Of a stretch of 64,000 bases of DNA, positions 49,969-58,406 are shown one piece after another. Under the pieces are notes generated by a model that worked only from the letters and a program-made list of their open reading frames with translations, searched no databases and was not told where the DNA came from. Every line of letters starts with the position of its first letter. The first letter of the stretch is position 1. Source of the stretch: SG8-40 sp035528435 (GTDB lineage Bacteria > Pseudomonadota > Gammaproteobacteria > Burkholderiales > Eutrophovitaceae); the NCBI GenBank assembly GCA_035528435.1, contig DATKYN010000007.1, positions 1 to 64,000 of the forward strand. The letters are read 5' to 3'. The position numbers were made by a program, and so were the translations under genes.

Positions 49969-51149
49969 TGCAAAGGGTTCCTGAGCCAGGAAGAACCGCT
50001 TCGGTTCTATTGGCAACCTTTATCCACGTGGTTTTTTTTGGCCTGCTTTTCTTTGGCGTCAGTTGGCAGAAGGAGCAGGCTGACCCGGTATTCGTAGAGT
50101 ACTGGGAAGAGCCCCCGGTTGTGGAGGCCAAGCCCAAACCCAAGCCGAAACCAAAGGTAGAACCAAAGGCGAAACCAAAGGCGAAACCAAAGGCAGAACC
50201 CAAACCGGAACCGGTCAAGCCTGAGCCGGTTCCCGAGTCGCCGAAGCAGACGCTGCCTGAACCGAAGCCGGTTCCAACGCAAGCGGCAGTCGAGCCACCC
50301 AGACCGGCACCCAAACCCGCCCCGGCCCCGGCCAAGGCAGAACCACCGAAGCCGAGTCAGGCGGAGATCGAACTGCGGGAAAAGGAGCGAAAGCAGCAGG
50401 AAGCAGAGCTGGAACGGCAGGCGGAGCTGAAGCGAGCCGAGGAGGAAAAGAGACAGCTGGCAGAAGAGAAGCGCCTGTTGGAGGAGGAAAAGCGCAAACA
50501 GGAAGAAGCCGAGCGGCGTCGGCTCGAAGAGGAGAAACGGAAAAAAGAAGAGGAAGAGCGACGCCGGCTGGAAGAAGAGAAGCGCAAACAAGAGGAAGCC
50601 GAGCGACGACGGCTCGCGGAAGAAGAACGCAAGCGTGTCGAAGAGGTGCAGCGCGTAGAGCAGCTGCGCCTTGAGGAGGCGCAAAGGCGTGCCGAGCAGG
50701 AGCGGCTCCAGCTAGAGCGCGAAGCGGCTGAGAGGCGAAAACGCGAAGAGGAGCAGGCACGGCAGCAGGAGTTGGCGCGGCAAGAGCAGCTCAGGCGCGA
50801 ACGCGCCGCAGAGGAACGCGCTGCAAAGGAACGTGCCGCGGCAGCGGCCCGTGCGGCCCATCAAGCCTTGGTGGACGATTTCAAGGCGAGAATCAGTGCC
50901 AAGGTGCGTACACGCGTGGTAATGCCACCAAATATTTCGGGTAACCCCGAGGCGGTTTACGAAGTGATATTGTTGCCGGGTGGTGATGTCCTCCGGGCAA
51001 CATTGAAAAAGTCCAGCGGCGTGCCGGCTTACGATACTGCGGTGGCGAGAGCCATCAATGCGGCTGCGCCGCTTCCAGTGCCGGAAGATCCGAAGCTGTT
51101 CCAACAGTATTTCAGAAAGTTCAATCTGTCTTTCCGACCCAAAGAGTAA
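49968..51149 (+). CDS. tolA: Tol-Pal system protein TolA
   Basis: A 393-residue trans-envelope protein. Residues about 13-31 form a membrane anchor. A Pro/Lys/Glu-rich stretch (about 50-125, repeats of KPKAKPKAE type) follows, then a long Arg/Glu/Lys coiled coil (about 130-310), and a C-terminal globular domain (about 315-393, PPNISGNPEAVYEVILLPGG, VARAINAAAPLPVP) that binds Pal and TolB. It transmits TolQR energy to the outer membrane during division. The coiled coil contains 15-residue tandem units. Confidence 0.92.
   Translation: MQRVPEPGRTASVLLATFIHVVFFGLLFFGVSWQKEQADPVFVEYWEEPPVVEAKPKPKPKPKVEPKAKPKAKPKAEPKPEPVKPEPVPESPKQTLPEPKPVPTQAAVEPPRPAPKPAPAPAKAEPPKPSQAEIELREKERKQQEAELERQAELKRAEEEKRQLAEEKRLLEEEKRKQEEAERRRLEEEKRKKEEEERRRLEEEKRKQEEAERRRLAEEERKRVEEVQRVEQLRLEEAQRRAEQERLQLEREAAERRKREEEQARQQELARQEQLRRERAAEERAAKERAAAAARAAHQALVDDFKARISAKVRTRVVMPPNISGNPEAVYEVILLPGGDVLRATLKKSSGVPAYDTAVARAINAAAPLPVPEDPKLFQQYFRKFNLSFRPKE
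50148..50210 (+). repeat. tolA: 12-base tandem repeats in tolA (Pro-Lys region)
   Basis: GAAACCAAAGGC-type 12-mers repeat in frame about four times and encode KPKA/EPKA units. They form the extended linker after the TolA membrane anchor and could vary in copy number. Confidence 0.7.
50478..50657 (+). repeat. tolA: 45-base tandem repeats in tolA coiled coil
   Basis: Four in-frame units of 15 codons (starts 50478, 50523, 50568, 50613): LEEEKRKQEEAERRR, LEEEKRKKEEEERRR, LEEEKRKQEEAERRR and the diverged LAEEERKRVEEVQRV. Units 1 and 3 give the same peptide with some different codons, so the duplication is not very recent. Confidence 0.85.
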
Positions 51150-51154
51150 ATGCG

Positions 51155-52465
51155 ATGCGACGTTTGACCTTGGCAAGAATGTTAATAGTGGGATGTTTTC
51201 TGCTGTTTGGCTCGATTCCGGGCCATGCCCAGCTCACGATTGATGTGATCGGCGGTGGCGCCAGCCAGATACCGATCACGGTTCTGCCGCTAAAGAACGA
51301 GCAGGGCTATGAGCAGAGAATCAGCGAAATCGTTTCGGCCGATTTGCGGCGCAGCGGGCTGTTCCGTCTGGGTGCGGTTGGCAGCAAGCGTCCATTCCCG
51401 ACCGAAGTAAAGGATGTCGATTACCCTTACTGGCGCGCCGAACGCGCGCAGAATCTGGTGATCGGTGATCTGAGGAAGCGCTCAGACGGGCGCATCGAGG
51501 TGCGTTTCCGGATGATGGATATTGCCAGCCGCTCGCAGGCCCTGGGTTTTTCTTTCGTCGTTGATGTGTCGCAATTGCGAGCGACCGGCCACAAGATTGC
51601 CGATCTGATCTACGAGAAATTGACCGGGGACACCGGCGTGTTCTCGACCAAGATCAGCTACGTAGTCAAGCGGGGCGAAACGTTTGAATTGCAGATTGCG
51701 GATGCCGATGGCTACAACCCGCAGGTTGTGCATCGCTTCGACGAACCGATTATCTCGCCGCAGTGGTCGCCGGAGGGCGCACGCGTTGCCTACGTGTCGT
51801 TTGAGAGGCGCAAGGCAGTTGTTTATGTGCTTAATGTATTTGACGGTACGCGCAAGGTGCTGGCCGCTTTCGAAGGCTCGAACTCCGCTCCCGCCTGGTC
51901 GCCTGATGGCAAGCGGCTGGCCGTCACATTGACAAAGGACGGTCTGTCGCAGTTGTATCTCATCAACGCCGATGGGTCCGGTCTCCGGAGAATCACCTAC
52001 AGCCAGTCAATCGACACCGAGCCCAATTTTTCACCCGACGGAAAACATCTGCTCTTTACGTCAGATCGCGCCGGCAGCCCGCAAATCTACCGAATGCCTG
52101 TGGATGGCAGCAGCGACCCGAGGCGGATGACGTTTGAAGGCCGGTATAACGTGACGCCGAGATACAGCCCGGACGGCAAGTCGTTCGTCTTTATTCACCG
52201 CAACCAGGGACGCTTCAACGTCGCCGTTCAGACCATTGCGACGCGCCAGCTCCAGATTCTGACCTCGGGTCGGCTGGATCAGTCGCCAACCTTCGCGCCG
52301 AACGGTAAGATGATCCTCTATGCCTCTGAAATCAAAGGGCGTGGTATATTAGCCGCCGTCTCCAGCGACGGCCGCGTGAAGCAAAGAATCACTGCACAGG
52401 CGGGAGACATTCGTGAACCTGCTTGGGGACCGCTATTGAATAATCGCCAAAAGGAGTCGCAGTAA
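51155..52465 (+). CDS. tolB: Tol-Pal system protein TolB
   Basis: A 436-residue periplasmic protein with a signal peptide ending GHAQ (about residue 25). The N-terminal domain (residues about 30-165, TIDVIGGGASQIPITVLPL) is followed by a six-bladed beta-propeller with DPP-like repeats (SPQWSPEGARVAYVSF, APAWSPDGKRLAVTL, PNFSPDGKHLLFTSD). It binds Pal and TolA. The ATG at 51155 is 5 bases past tolA; pal starts on its last base. Confidence 0.96.
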   Translation: MRRLTLARMLIVGCFLLFGSIPGHAQLTIDVIGGGASQIPITVLPLKNEQGYEQRISEIVSADLRRSGLFRLGAVGSKRPFPTEVKDVDYPYWRAERAQNLVIGDLRKRSDGRIEVRFRMMDIASRSQALGFSFVVDVSQLRATGHKIADLIYEKLTGDTGVFSTKISYVVKRGETFELQIADADGYNPQVVHRFDEPIISPQWSPEGARVAYVSFERRKAVVYVLNVFDGTRKVLAAFEGSNSAPAWSPDGKRLAVTLTKDGLSQLYLINADGSGLRRITYSQSIDTEPNFSPDGKHLLFTSDRAGSPQIYRMPVDGSSDPRRMTFEGRYNVTPRYSPDGKSFVFIHRNQGRFNVAVQTIATRQLQILTSGRLDQSPTFAPNGKMILYASEIKGRGILAAVSSDGRVKQRITAQAGDIREPAWGPLLNNRQKESQ

Positions 52466-53148
52466 TGAACAAGGTAATCATTGCCTTCAGTGTCGCTGTC
52501 TTGGTCGGAGGTTGCGCGAGTCAGGGGCAACAGGTTGCCGAAGTCGAGCAACGCGATCTTTTTGAAGAGACTCAGCGTGACGCCGAACTGGAGCGTGCCG
52601 AGGCCGATAAGCAGGCACAGATTCAACAAGAGCAGGAAGAACTCAAACGTCAGCTCGAGGAGCAGCAGCGGCGCCAGGAGCTCACCGACAGTGAAGAAAT
52701 GGGCATGCCTGACGAGCCCGTCATTCGCCCGTTATCCGATAACAATTTCGGAACCGGTGATAACCGGGATGATCCATGGATGCAGCTGAACGAACCGGAC
52801 AGCCTGCTTGCCAAACGCAGTATTTTTTACGATTTTGATCGCTATGACATCAAGGAGGAATTCGTGCCCGTCATCGAGGCTCACGCGAATTTCCTGTTAG
52901 AGCACCCGGATTTCAAGATCAAGATTGAAGGCAACTGCGACGATCGCGGCAGCCGCGAGTACAACCTGGCACTTGGGCAACGCCGCGCCGAAAGTGTGAA
53001 ACGGGCGATGACACTGCTTGGTGTCGATGAAAATCAGATTGAGACGGTGAGCTTTGGGGCAGAGCGTCCGCTTGCATTCGGACAGGATGAGGCAAACTGG
53101 TCGCAAAATCGTCGCAGCGATATCGTTTATCCGGACCAGTCTCTATAG
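52465..53148 (+). CDS. pal: Peptidoglycan-associated lipoprotein Pal, with extended coiled-coil linker
   Basis: A 227-residue lipoprotein, longer than E. coli Pal (173). The lipobox VGGC places the lipid on Cys17. Residues about 29-75 are a Gln/Glu/Arg-rich coiled coil, then an acidic linker, then the OmpA-like domain (about 115-227, SIFYDFDRYDIKEEF; peptidoglycan motif GNCDDRGSREYNLALGQRRA). The usual motif starts GHTDERG; here it has Asn157 and Cys158 while Asp160 and Arg161 remain. Pal links the outer membrane to peptidoglycan and to TolB/TolA. ATG overlaps the tolB stop. Confidence 0.93.
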   Translation: MNKVIIAFSVAVLVGGCASQGQQVAEVEQRDLFEETQRDAELERAEADKQAQIQQEQEELKRQLEEQQRRQELTDSEEMGMPDEPVIRPLSDNNFGTGDNRDDPWMQLNEPDSLLAKRSIFYDFDRYDIKEEFVPVIEAHANFLLEHPDFKIKIEGNCDDRGSREYNLALGQRRAESVKRAMTLLGVDENQIETVSFGAERPLAFGQDEANWSQNRRSDIVYPDQSL

Positions 53149-53234
53149 CTTCCGCTAGTAGCCTGTGATGACTGTCAGTGTAATGTGGGCTGCCGCAGGA
53201 TCTTGCCGAGGGGCTTGCTTGCCGTAACGATGTC

Positions 53235-54128
53235 ATGAATTTTCCGAGTTGCAATTTACAGTTAATGCACATCCCGCGATCCGGCCAGCCGGTGTTCGTG
53301 TTCGTGACCTTCATGCTGCTGAGCGCAACGCAGGCGGTGTGGGCTGATTCGCTGGCGAGATCTTCTGAGCGCGACCGCCCTCAGATCATGCTTGCCCAGG
53401 CCGATTCGTCACAAGCGGCGCCGCGCCGCGACGCCCGGGCTATGGTCCAGTTGATGAATCAACTGGACAGCCTGAACGTGGAGCTGAACAAATTGCGCGG
53501 CAAGGTCGAGGAGCTCAACAACAATGTGCTTAATGCGGAGAAGCGTCAGAAAGATATGTATCTTGACCTCGACACGCGATTGCGACGTATTGAGCAATCG
53601 GATGCCGAGGTTCTGACGGAAACACAGAAGTCGGGCGATGCGTTGTCCGAGTTACGCGAGCGCATCGACAAACTGGAGCAATCTGCGGCGAATGGCGTTG
53701 ACGTCGCGCCACCTGCAACAGCTGCGGGCGCAGGTGGTGGCAATGATACGAATGCGGCTGCGAGCCGAGCCTATGAGGCGGCGATGCAGAAATATCGTGT
53801 CGGCGACTACCAGAATGCTATCGAAGCGTTTCAGGAAATCGTCGTGCAGTTTCCCGGACACCCGCTGGCACAGAACGCACAGTATTGGACCGGTGATTCG
53901 TACTATCAATTGCGTGCGTATCGCTCGGCGATTGACGCCCAGAAGAAATTGATCGCGACCTATCCGAATGGTCCCAAGACAGCCGATGCAATGCTCAACA
54001 TGGGTAGTGCACTCGTCGGCCTGGGTGACGTCGCAGGCGCGCGCCAGACCTGGGAGAGGCTGATCGCGACCTATCCGGGCTCGCGGGCAGCTGCCAATGC
54101 AGGCGAACGCCTGAAGCGCTTGCCTTGA
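53235..54128 (+). CDS. cpoB: Cell division coordinator CpoB (YbgF)
   Basis: A 297-residue periplasmic protein. The signal peptide ends TQAVWA (about residue 37; an ATG at 53265 would give a shorter one). An N-terminal trimerising coiled coil (about 65-125, MNQLDSLNVELNKLRGKVEELNNNV read in pieces) and a linker precede C-terminal TPRs (YEAAMQKYRVGDYQNAIEAFQ, TADAMLNMGSALVGLGD). In E. coli CpoB links Tol-Pal with PBP1B during septation. Standard last gene of the tol-pal block. Confidence 0.93.
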   Translation: MNFPSCNLQLMHIPRSGQPVFVFVTFMLLSATQAVWADSLARSSERDRPQIMLAQADSSQAAPRRDARAMVQLMNQLDSLNVELNKLRGKVEELNNNVLNAEKRQKDMYLDLDTRLRRIEQSDAEVLTETQKSGDALSELRERIDKLEQSAANGVDVAPPATAAGAGGGNDTNAAASRAYEAAMQKYRVGDYQNAIEAFQEIVVQFPGHPLAQNAQYWTGDSYYQLRAYRSAIDAQKKLIATYPNGPKTADAMLNMGSALVGLGDVAGARQTWERLIATYPGSRAAANAGERLKRLP

Positions 54129-54257
54129 CCGAATCCAGGTGTTGGCTGGTTGTTCCTCGCAACTGGTGCTGACAGACCGGGTGAATCAACGCCCTGTTCA
54201 GCATTGGGTGCCGATGCGCGTTCCCATATTGGCGCAGCTTGGCTGGCGCATGACGTA

Positions 54258-54926
54258 ATGCAGGCGGCAGTTGTGTTGGTATCGGGAGGCCTCGACTCGG
54301 CCACAACGCTGGCTTTGGCGCGCAACCAAGGGTTCGAATGTTACGCGCTGTCGGTCGACTATGGACAGCGCCACCGGGTCGAATTGCAGGCGGCCTCGCG
54401 GGTTGCCACCATGCTCGGCGCAAACGAGCATAGAGTTGTTCGACTCGATCTTGCGGCCTTTGGAGGATCGGCACTCACCGACGCATCCATAGCAGTCCCA
54501 ACAACGCCTTCCGCCGGCATTCCATCGACCTACGTTCCGGCCCGCAATACCATCATGCTTTCTCTTGCGCTTGCCTGGGCAGAAGTGCTCGGCGGGCAAG
54601 ATATTTTTATCGGGGCAAACGCGGTGGACTACTCCGGTTATCCGGATTGCCGGCCGGCGTATTTGCAGGCCTACGAAACGATGGCCAATCTCGCGACCAA
54701 AGCGGGCGTTGAGGGTGCCCGATTGCGGATTCATGCACCACTGGTTGATCTCAGCAAAGCCGAAATCATTCGGCGCGGCACCGAGGCCGGAGTCGATTTT
54801 TTACAGACCATTTCGTGCTACCAACCAACGCAGACGGGTCTGGCATGCGGCGCATGCGATTCCTGCCGAATCCGCCGCCAGGGTTTCGCAGAGGCCGGTA
54901 TCCCTGACTCAACCGCTTATGTGTAA
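54258..54926 (+). CDS. queC: 7-cyano-7-deazaguanine synthase QueC
   Basis: A 222-residue ATP-dependent enzyme that converts carboxy-deazaguanine to preQ0 for queuosine synthesis. The PP-loop motif is VLVSGGLDSATT at residues about 5-16. The zinc site is the C-terminal cysteine set SCYQ...CGACDSC. ATG at 54258 was chosen over a longer frame. The queE gene that often stands between cpoB and queC is absent. tRNA-Lys follows, as in related genomes. Confidence 0.95.
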   Translation: MQAAVVLVSGGLDSATTLALARNQGFECYALSVDYGQRHRVELQAASRVATMLGANEHRVVRLDLAAFGGSALTDASIAVPTTPSAGIPSTYVPARNTIMLSLALAWAEVLGGQDIFIGANAVDYSGYPDCRPAYLQAYETMANLATKAGVEGARLRIHAPLVDLSKAEIIRRGTEAGVDFLQTISCYQPTQTGLACGACDSCRIRRQGFAEAGIPDSTAYV

Positions 54927-55014
54927 TCGTGCTGCCGGGCCCGACCGACCGGGTGCTGGGGCGAAGCTGGCGGTATCAGCGGGATCGCTATTCGGCCCGC
55001 GTTTACAGCCTTGG

Positions 55015-55044
55015 TTGACCGTCAAAGGCGCGAACCGCTAAAAT
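55015..55044 (+). promoter_or_regulatory. Predicted promoter of tRNA-Lys
   Basis: TTGACC (55015-55020) and TAAAAT (55039-55044) with 18-base spacing, ending 14 bases before the tRNA. GC-rich GCGCC after the -10 resembles a stringent discriminator. Confidence 0.6.
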
Positions 55045-55058
55045 GCGCCTCTTTTTTT

Positions 55059-55134
55059 GGGCGGTTAGCTCAGTTGGTAGAGCAGCGGACTTTTAATCCG
55101 TTGGTCCGGAGTTCGAGCCTCCGACCGCCTACCA
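55059..55134 (+). tRNA. tRNA-Lys (anticodon TTT)
   Basis: A 76-base cloverleaf. The acceptor GGGCGGT pairs with ACCGCCT (first pair G-T wobble), discriminator A, and CCA is encoded. The anticodon stem is GCGGA/TCCGT with loop CTTTTAA, anticodon TTT at 55092-55094. T-arm CCGGAGTTCGAGCCTCCG-like segment is present. Seven Ts end at 55058, just before the first base. Confidence 0.97.
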
Positions 55135-55141
55135 GTAGTGG

Positions 55142-55176
55142 GAAGGGGTCAGCATTGCGCTGACCCCTTCTTTTTT
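55142..55176 (+). terminator. Intrinsic terminator of tRNA-Lys
   Basis: A perfect 12-bp stem GAAGGGGTCAGC / GCTGACCCCTTC with a 5-base loop, followed by six Ts. It starts 8 bases after the tRNA 3' end. Confidence 0.9.
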
Positions 55177-55280
55177 GGTCAGCCCTGTTTTAATCCTGTC
55201 GCCTGTCACCGTAACAGGGTCAACAATACGCGCCCCCTCCAGGCCACCACCGGGTTGGCAGGGCGCAGGAGGATCGAGAT

Positions 55281-56123
55281 ATGCGCCTTTGTACGATCGT
55301 AACGGATCACGGTGAACGGGCCGCTGTCGTCACGCCCGAAGGCATTGTGCCCGTCGAGGCAATCAATGCTTACCTGGGAAGGGCTTGGGCATCAGACCTG
55401 TACAGCATGATCGGGCAAGGTCTCTCGCCGCGCATCATGGACGATGCGAAGGCGACGCCGGTGAAACTGAATCCCGGCAGCGTGCGTTTCGGGCCACTGT
55501 ATCGGCACCCACGGAAAATACTCGGTATCGGACTGAACTATCGGGACCATGCTGCTGATCTCGACGCGCCTTACCCGACTGAGCCCGCCTCGTTCATGAA
55601 ATGCGATAACACCATTATCGGACCTGGAGACGTCATCGAGCTGCCGCCCGAGTCTGAACGGGTGACTGCGGAAGCGGAGATCGGCGTCGTGATAGGCAAG
55701 ACCTGCCGTTGCGTCACGGAACAACAGGCTGCGTCTTATATCGCCGGGTATTGCCTGATTATAGATATGACTGCTGAGGATATTCTGCAGAAGAATCCGC
55801 GATTTCTCACACGATCGAAGAATTTCGACACGTTTTTCTCGTTTGGGCCGGAACTGATCACCACTGATGAGGTTGCAGATGTTCTCAACGTGAAAGTGGG
55901 AACCTGGAAAAACAACACGCGGCATCGCGAGAATGTGGTGTCAAACATGGCTTTCCCGCCGTTCCATCTGGTGGCGTTTCATTCCCATGTGGCAACGCTT
56001 TTCCCGGGCGACATCATCAGCACAGGTACGCCGGGCGCCGTAGTCATAGACGATGGTGATCTTGCCCAGTGCCGCATAGACGGGCTGGGAGAATTGTCGA
56101 ACCCGGTACGCCGCCGCACCTGA
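55281..56123 (+). CDS. Fumarylacetoacetate hydrolase (FAH) family protein
   Basis: A 280-residue FAH-fold enzyme. Marks are ILGIGLNYRDHAADLD, the metal-binding acids in AEAEIGVVIGK and DMTAEDILQ, and the end FPGDIISTGTPGAV. Family members hydrolyse or decarboxylate 2-oxo acids or act as isomerases in aromatic catabolism. The exact substrate cannot be read from sequence. GGAGG precedes the ATG at 55281. It follows a terminator, so it starts a new unit, with the solute-binding lipoprotein 128 bases downstream. Confidence 0.85.
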   Translation: MRLCTIVTDHGERAAVVTPEGIVPVEAINAYLGRAWASDLYSMIGQGLSPRIMDDAKATPVKLNPGSVRFGPLYRHPRKILGIGLNYRDHAADLDAPYPTEPASFMKCDNTIIGPGDVIELPPESERVTAEAEIGVVIGKTCRCVTEQQAASYIAGYCLIIDMTAEDILQKNPRFLTRSKNFDTFFSFGPELITTDEVADVLNVKVGTWKNNTRHRENVVSNMAFPPFHLVAFHSHVATLFPGDIISTGTPGAVVIDDGDLAQCRIDGLGELSNPVRRRT

Positions 56124-56251
56124 ACACGATTGACCATGGCATGCGCACAGCATCCTGTACCATGCCGGGAAATAGCCTGCCCGGCTTGTGCGGTTGGATA
56201 TCCCGACTGCCGTTTGTCGTTCAGAAAAAATTGATGCAACAGGAGGAGAGA

Positions 56252-57505
56252 ATGAAGTTGAGCAGAATTCTAGGGGTGATCGCTGCGAGCACGATGTTGT
56301 TGTTTATGTTCGGTTGCGAGAAGTCAGAAGAAACCATCAAGATTGGCTATATCGATCCGCTTTCCGGGCCGTTTGCTAATGTCGGCGCGCATGGTCTGCG
56401 CGAACTCGAGCTTGTCGTTGAGCAGATCAACGAGCGCGGTGGTGTTCTTGACGGCACCAGGTTCGAGATTGTGCCGCTGGACGGCAAGGCGAATCCGCAG
56501 GAATCGCTGATCGCGTTCCGGCAACTGGTCGACCAGAATGTGAAGTTCATGTTTCAGGGTAATTCGTCTGCCGTCGCCGGGGCGCTGACGGACGCCGTCG
56601 AAAAACACAATGGACGCAACCCTGAATCCGCAATGATTTATCTGAATTACGGTGCGGTCGATCCGGTGCTAACCAACGACCGCTGCAACTTCTGGCATTT
56701 CCGGTTTGATGCGGATGCGGACATGAAGATGCAGGCGCTGACGAATATGATGGCGGCAGAACCGTCGATCAAGAAAATATATTTGATCAACCAGGACTAC
56801 TCGTTTGGTCATGCGGTCGCCAAGGCAGCGCGCAATATGCTTAAAGCCAAGCGCCCGGATATCGAAATCGTAGGTGATGATTTGCATCCCCTGGGCAAGA
56901 TCAAGGACTTCGCCCCGTACATCTCGAAAATCAAGGCTTCCGGAGCCGATTCAGTCATTACCGGTAATTGGGGTGCAGATCTGGCCTTGCTGGTTCGGGC
57001 CGGTCGCGATTCCGGTCTGGATGTGGATTACTACAGCTATTACGCTGGCATTGTCGGAGGACCGGCCGCGATCGGTGACGCCGGTATCGATCATGTCAAG
57101 CAAGTCACAATGTGGCACGTCAACGCTGGCGGTGCGGCATCGGACAATCTGGTCGAGCAGTATCGGGCGCGGTTCCCCGACGCAAATGACGATTTCTTCT
57201 TCCTGACTTTGCAGCATGGCATGGAGTTGCTGGTGCAAGCGATCGAGAAGACCGGTTCTACGGATCCGCTTGCCATTGCCAAGGCGATGGAAGGTGCCCG
57301 CTACGAAGGTATCACCGGTGAGGTCTGGGTGCGTGAGGACAACCATCAATTGATGCAGCCCCTATACGTGTCGACCTTGAGAAAACTGGGTGAAGAAGGC
57401 GTGAAGTACGATGTCGAGCGCACCGGTATGGGGCCGAAGACGGATTTTCGGGTTGAGGCAGCAGATACCTATCTGCCAACGACTTGTGAGATGACACGCC
57501 CCTGA
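56252..57505 (+). CDS. ABC transporter solute-binding lipoprotein (branched-chain amino acid/amide type)
   Basis: A 417-residue periplasmic-binding-fold type I protein. The lipoprotein signal is ILGVIAASTMLLFMFGC, followed by IKIGYIDPLSGPFANVGAHGL, the usual start of Leu/Ile/Val- or amide/urea-type binding proteins. YLINQDYSFGHAVA and FFFLTLQHGMELL are also typical. AGGAGGAG precedes the ATG at 56252. No permease or ATPase gene is next to it. The ligand is unknown; the FAH neighbour hints at an organic or aromatic acid. A strong terminator follows. Confidence 0.82.
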   Translation: MKLSRILGVIAASTMLLFMFGCEKSEETIKIGYIDPLSGPFANVGAHGLRELELVVEQINERGGVLDGTRFEIVPLDGKANPQESLIAFRQLVDQNVKFMFQGNSSAVAGALTDAVEKHNGRNPESAMIYLNYGAVDPVLTNDRCNFWHFRFDADADMKMQALTNMMAAEPSIKKIYLINQDYSFGHAVAKAARNMLKAKRPDIEIVGDDLHPLGKIKDFAPYISKIKASGADSVITGNWGADLALLVRAGRDSGLDVDYYSYYAGIVGGPAAIGDAGIDHVKQVTMWHVNAGGAASDNLVEQYRARFPDANDDFFFLTLQHGMELLVQAIEKTGSTDPLAIAKAMEGARYEGITGEVWVREDNHQLMQPLYVSTLRKLGEEGVKYDVERTGMGPKTDFRVEAADTYLPTTCEMTRP

Positions 57506-57545
57506 CGGTAAGGTGAACCGGAATCCGGTAGTCAGGAAAAAGAAA

Positions 57546-57575
57546 GAAAGGCCGCAAATTCGCGGCCTTTCTTTT
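57546..57575 (+). terminator. Intrinsic terminator of solute-binding protein gene
   Basis: A 10-bp perfect stem GAAAGGCCGC / GCGGCCTTTC with a 6-base loop and TTTT after it, 41 bases past the stop. Confidence 0.85.
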
Positions 57576-57768
57576 CAGGCGCCGATTGCCGGCGCGGGGT
57601 GGGAGGAGGCCAAATATCCTGGTCGAGATGCGCTGCTAGTCTAAAGCAGCCCACCGTGTCGCTTGCAGGAGACGCTCAATCGTCGCGTGCTCGCAAGTGT
57701 TGGATTCACAATGAAACATCAGTGTCTGCTCTGAGCGACAAGGTCTCGCAGGAAGGTCATTAGATCTT

Positions 57769-58137
57769 TCAGAGTCCGCCTGTGATAGTCAGCCGCAGCG
57801 CGAAAAATATGCCGAGCGCGAGGCAGCCAAACACCAGGAAATCGCCCGTGCGGTTGTTTACGTTCGGTCTGCGATAGAGAAAACGCTTGATCCACATGCC
57901 GCCAACAAACAGTGCCGAGGTGGCGAGGACCAGGTGTGCCGGGCCACTGTCCCAGGCGCTCTGCAACAAGCCTGGTAGCCAGCCGTCTGCGCCGATCGCC
58001 TTGAAGACGATGCCGCCAATGCCGAGTAACAGCATCGAAAGCAGGAGAACCTGGAAAAGCGTATGAAGCGATTCCTGAACGATGCTGCTTAACGTGCGCA
58101 TTGGACGTTGCTGCAAACTTGTGATCGGATCAATCAT
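57769..58137 (-). CDS. Hypothetical three-helix membrane protein
   Basis: A 122-residue protein with three hydrophobic helices (about residues 24-46, 65-85 and 99-118) and a short basic loop WIKRFLYRRPNVNNR. A good ribosome site (GGAGGA, 7 bases before the ATG) supports that it is real. I do not recognise the family. It is the only leftward gene between two terminated units; downstream of it 57576-57768 shows short inverted repeats but no clear terminator. Confidence 0.55.
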   Translation of the reverse strand: MIDPITSLQQRPMRTLSSIVQESLHTLFQVLLLSMLLLGIGGIVFKAIGADGWLPGLLQSAWDSGPAHLVLATSALFVGGMWIKRFLYRRPNVNNRTGDFLVFGCLALGIFFALRLTITGGL

Positions 58138-58406
58138 CGATGGCTCCTCCAGCGTGGTTCGGTGCGAGCAGTGCTCGTACGCACTATCGCAACTGCCGTG
58201 CCATCACCATGAAAGGTCGAGTTTTCAATAAATTATGATTGATCGTCCGGCTTGCGGGACGAAAAGGCCTTCAATTGCGTCGCTGCCGGGAGACGGCAGC
58301 TAGACGTTCGGGTGCAGAAACAGGAACCCGATGATCCGGCTCCAGGGCAAAGTGCCTGCCCGACGAGAATCGGTTCAGACGCAGCGTAACGGTAGCTGTG
58401 ACCCGC
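58138..58406 (-). other. Intergenic region with hairpins
   Basis: A 269-base gap on the leftward side of the cysteine-rich gene. It contains the hairpins CGAGCA-G-TGCTCG (58165-58177) and GCTGCCG / CGGCAGC (58282-58300). Neither has a T-tract, so neither is a classic terminator. A promoter for the leftward membrane-protein gene is expected here but was not located confidently. Confidence 0.3.

Noticed and set aside
50007..50684. Long leucine/phenylalanine-rich frame on the minus strand (225 codons)
   Set aside because: It is the antisense of the Lys/Glu-rich tolA coiled coil; the composition follows from reverse-complementing AAG/GAG codons, and tolA is certain.
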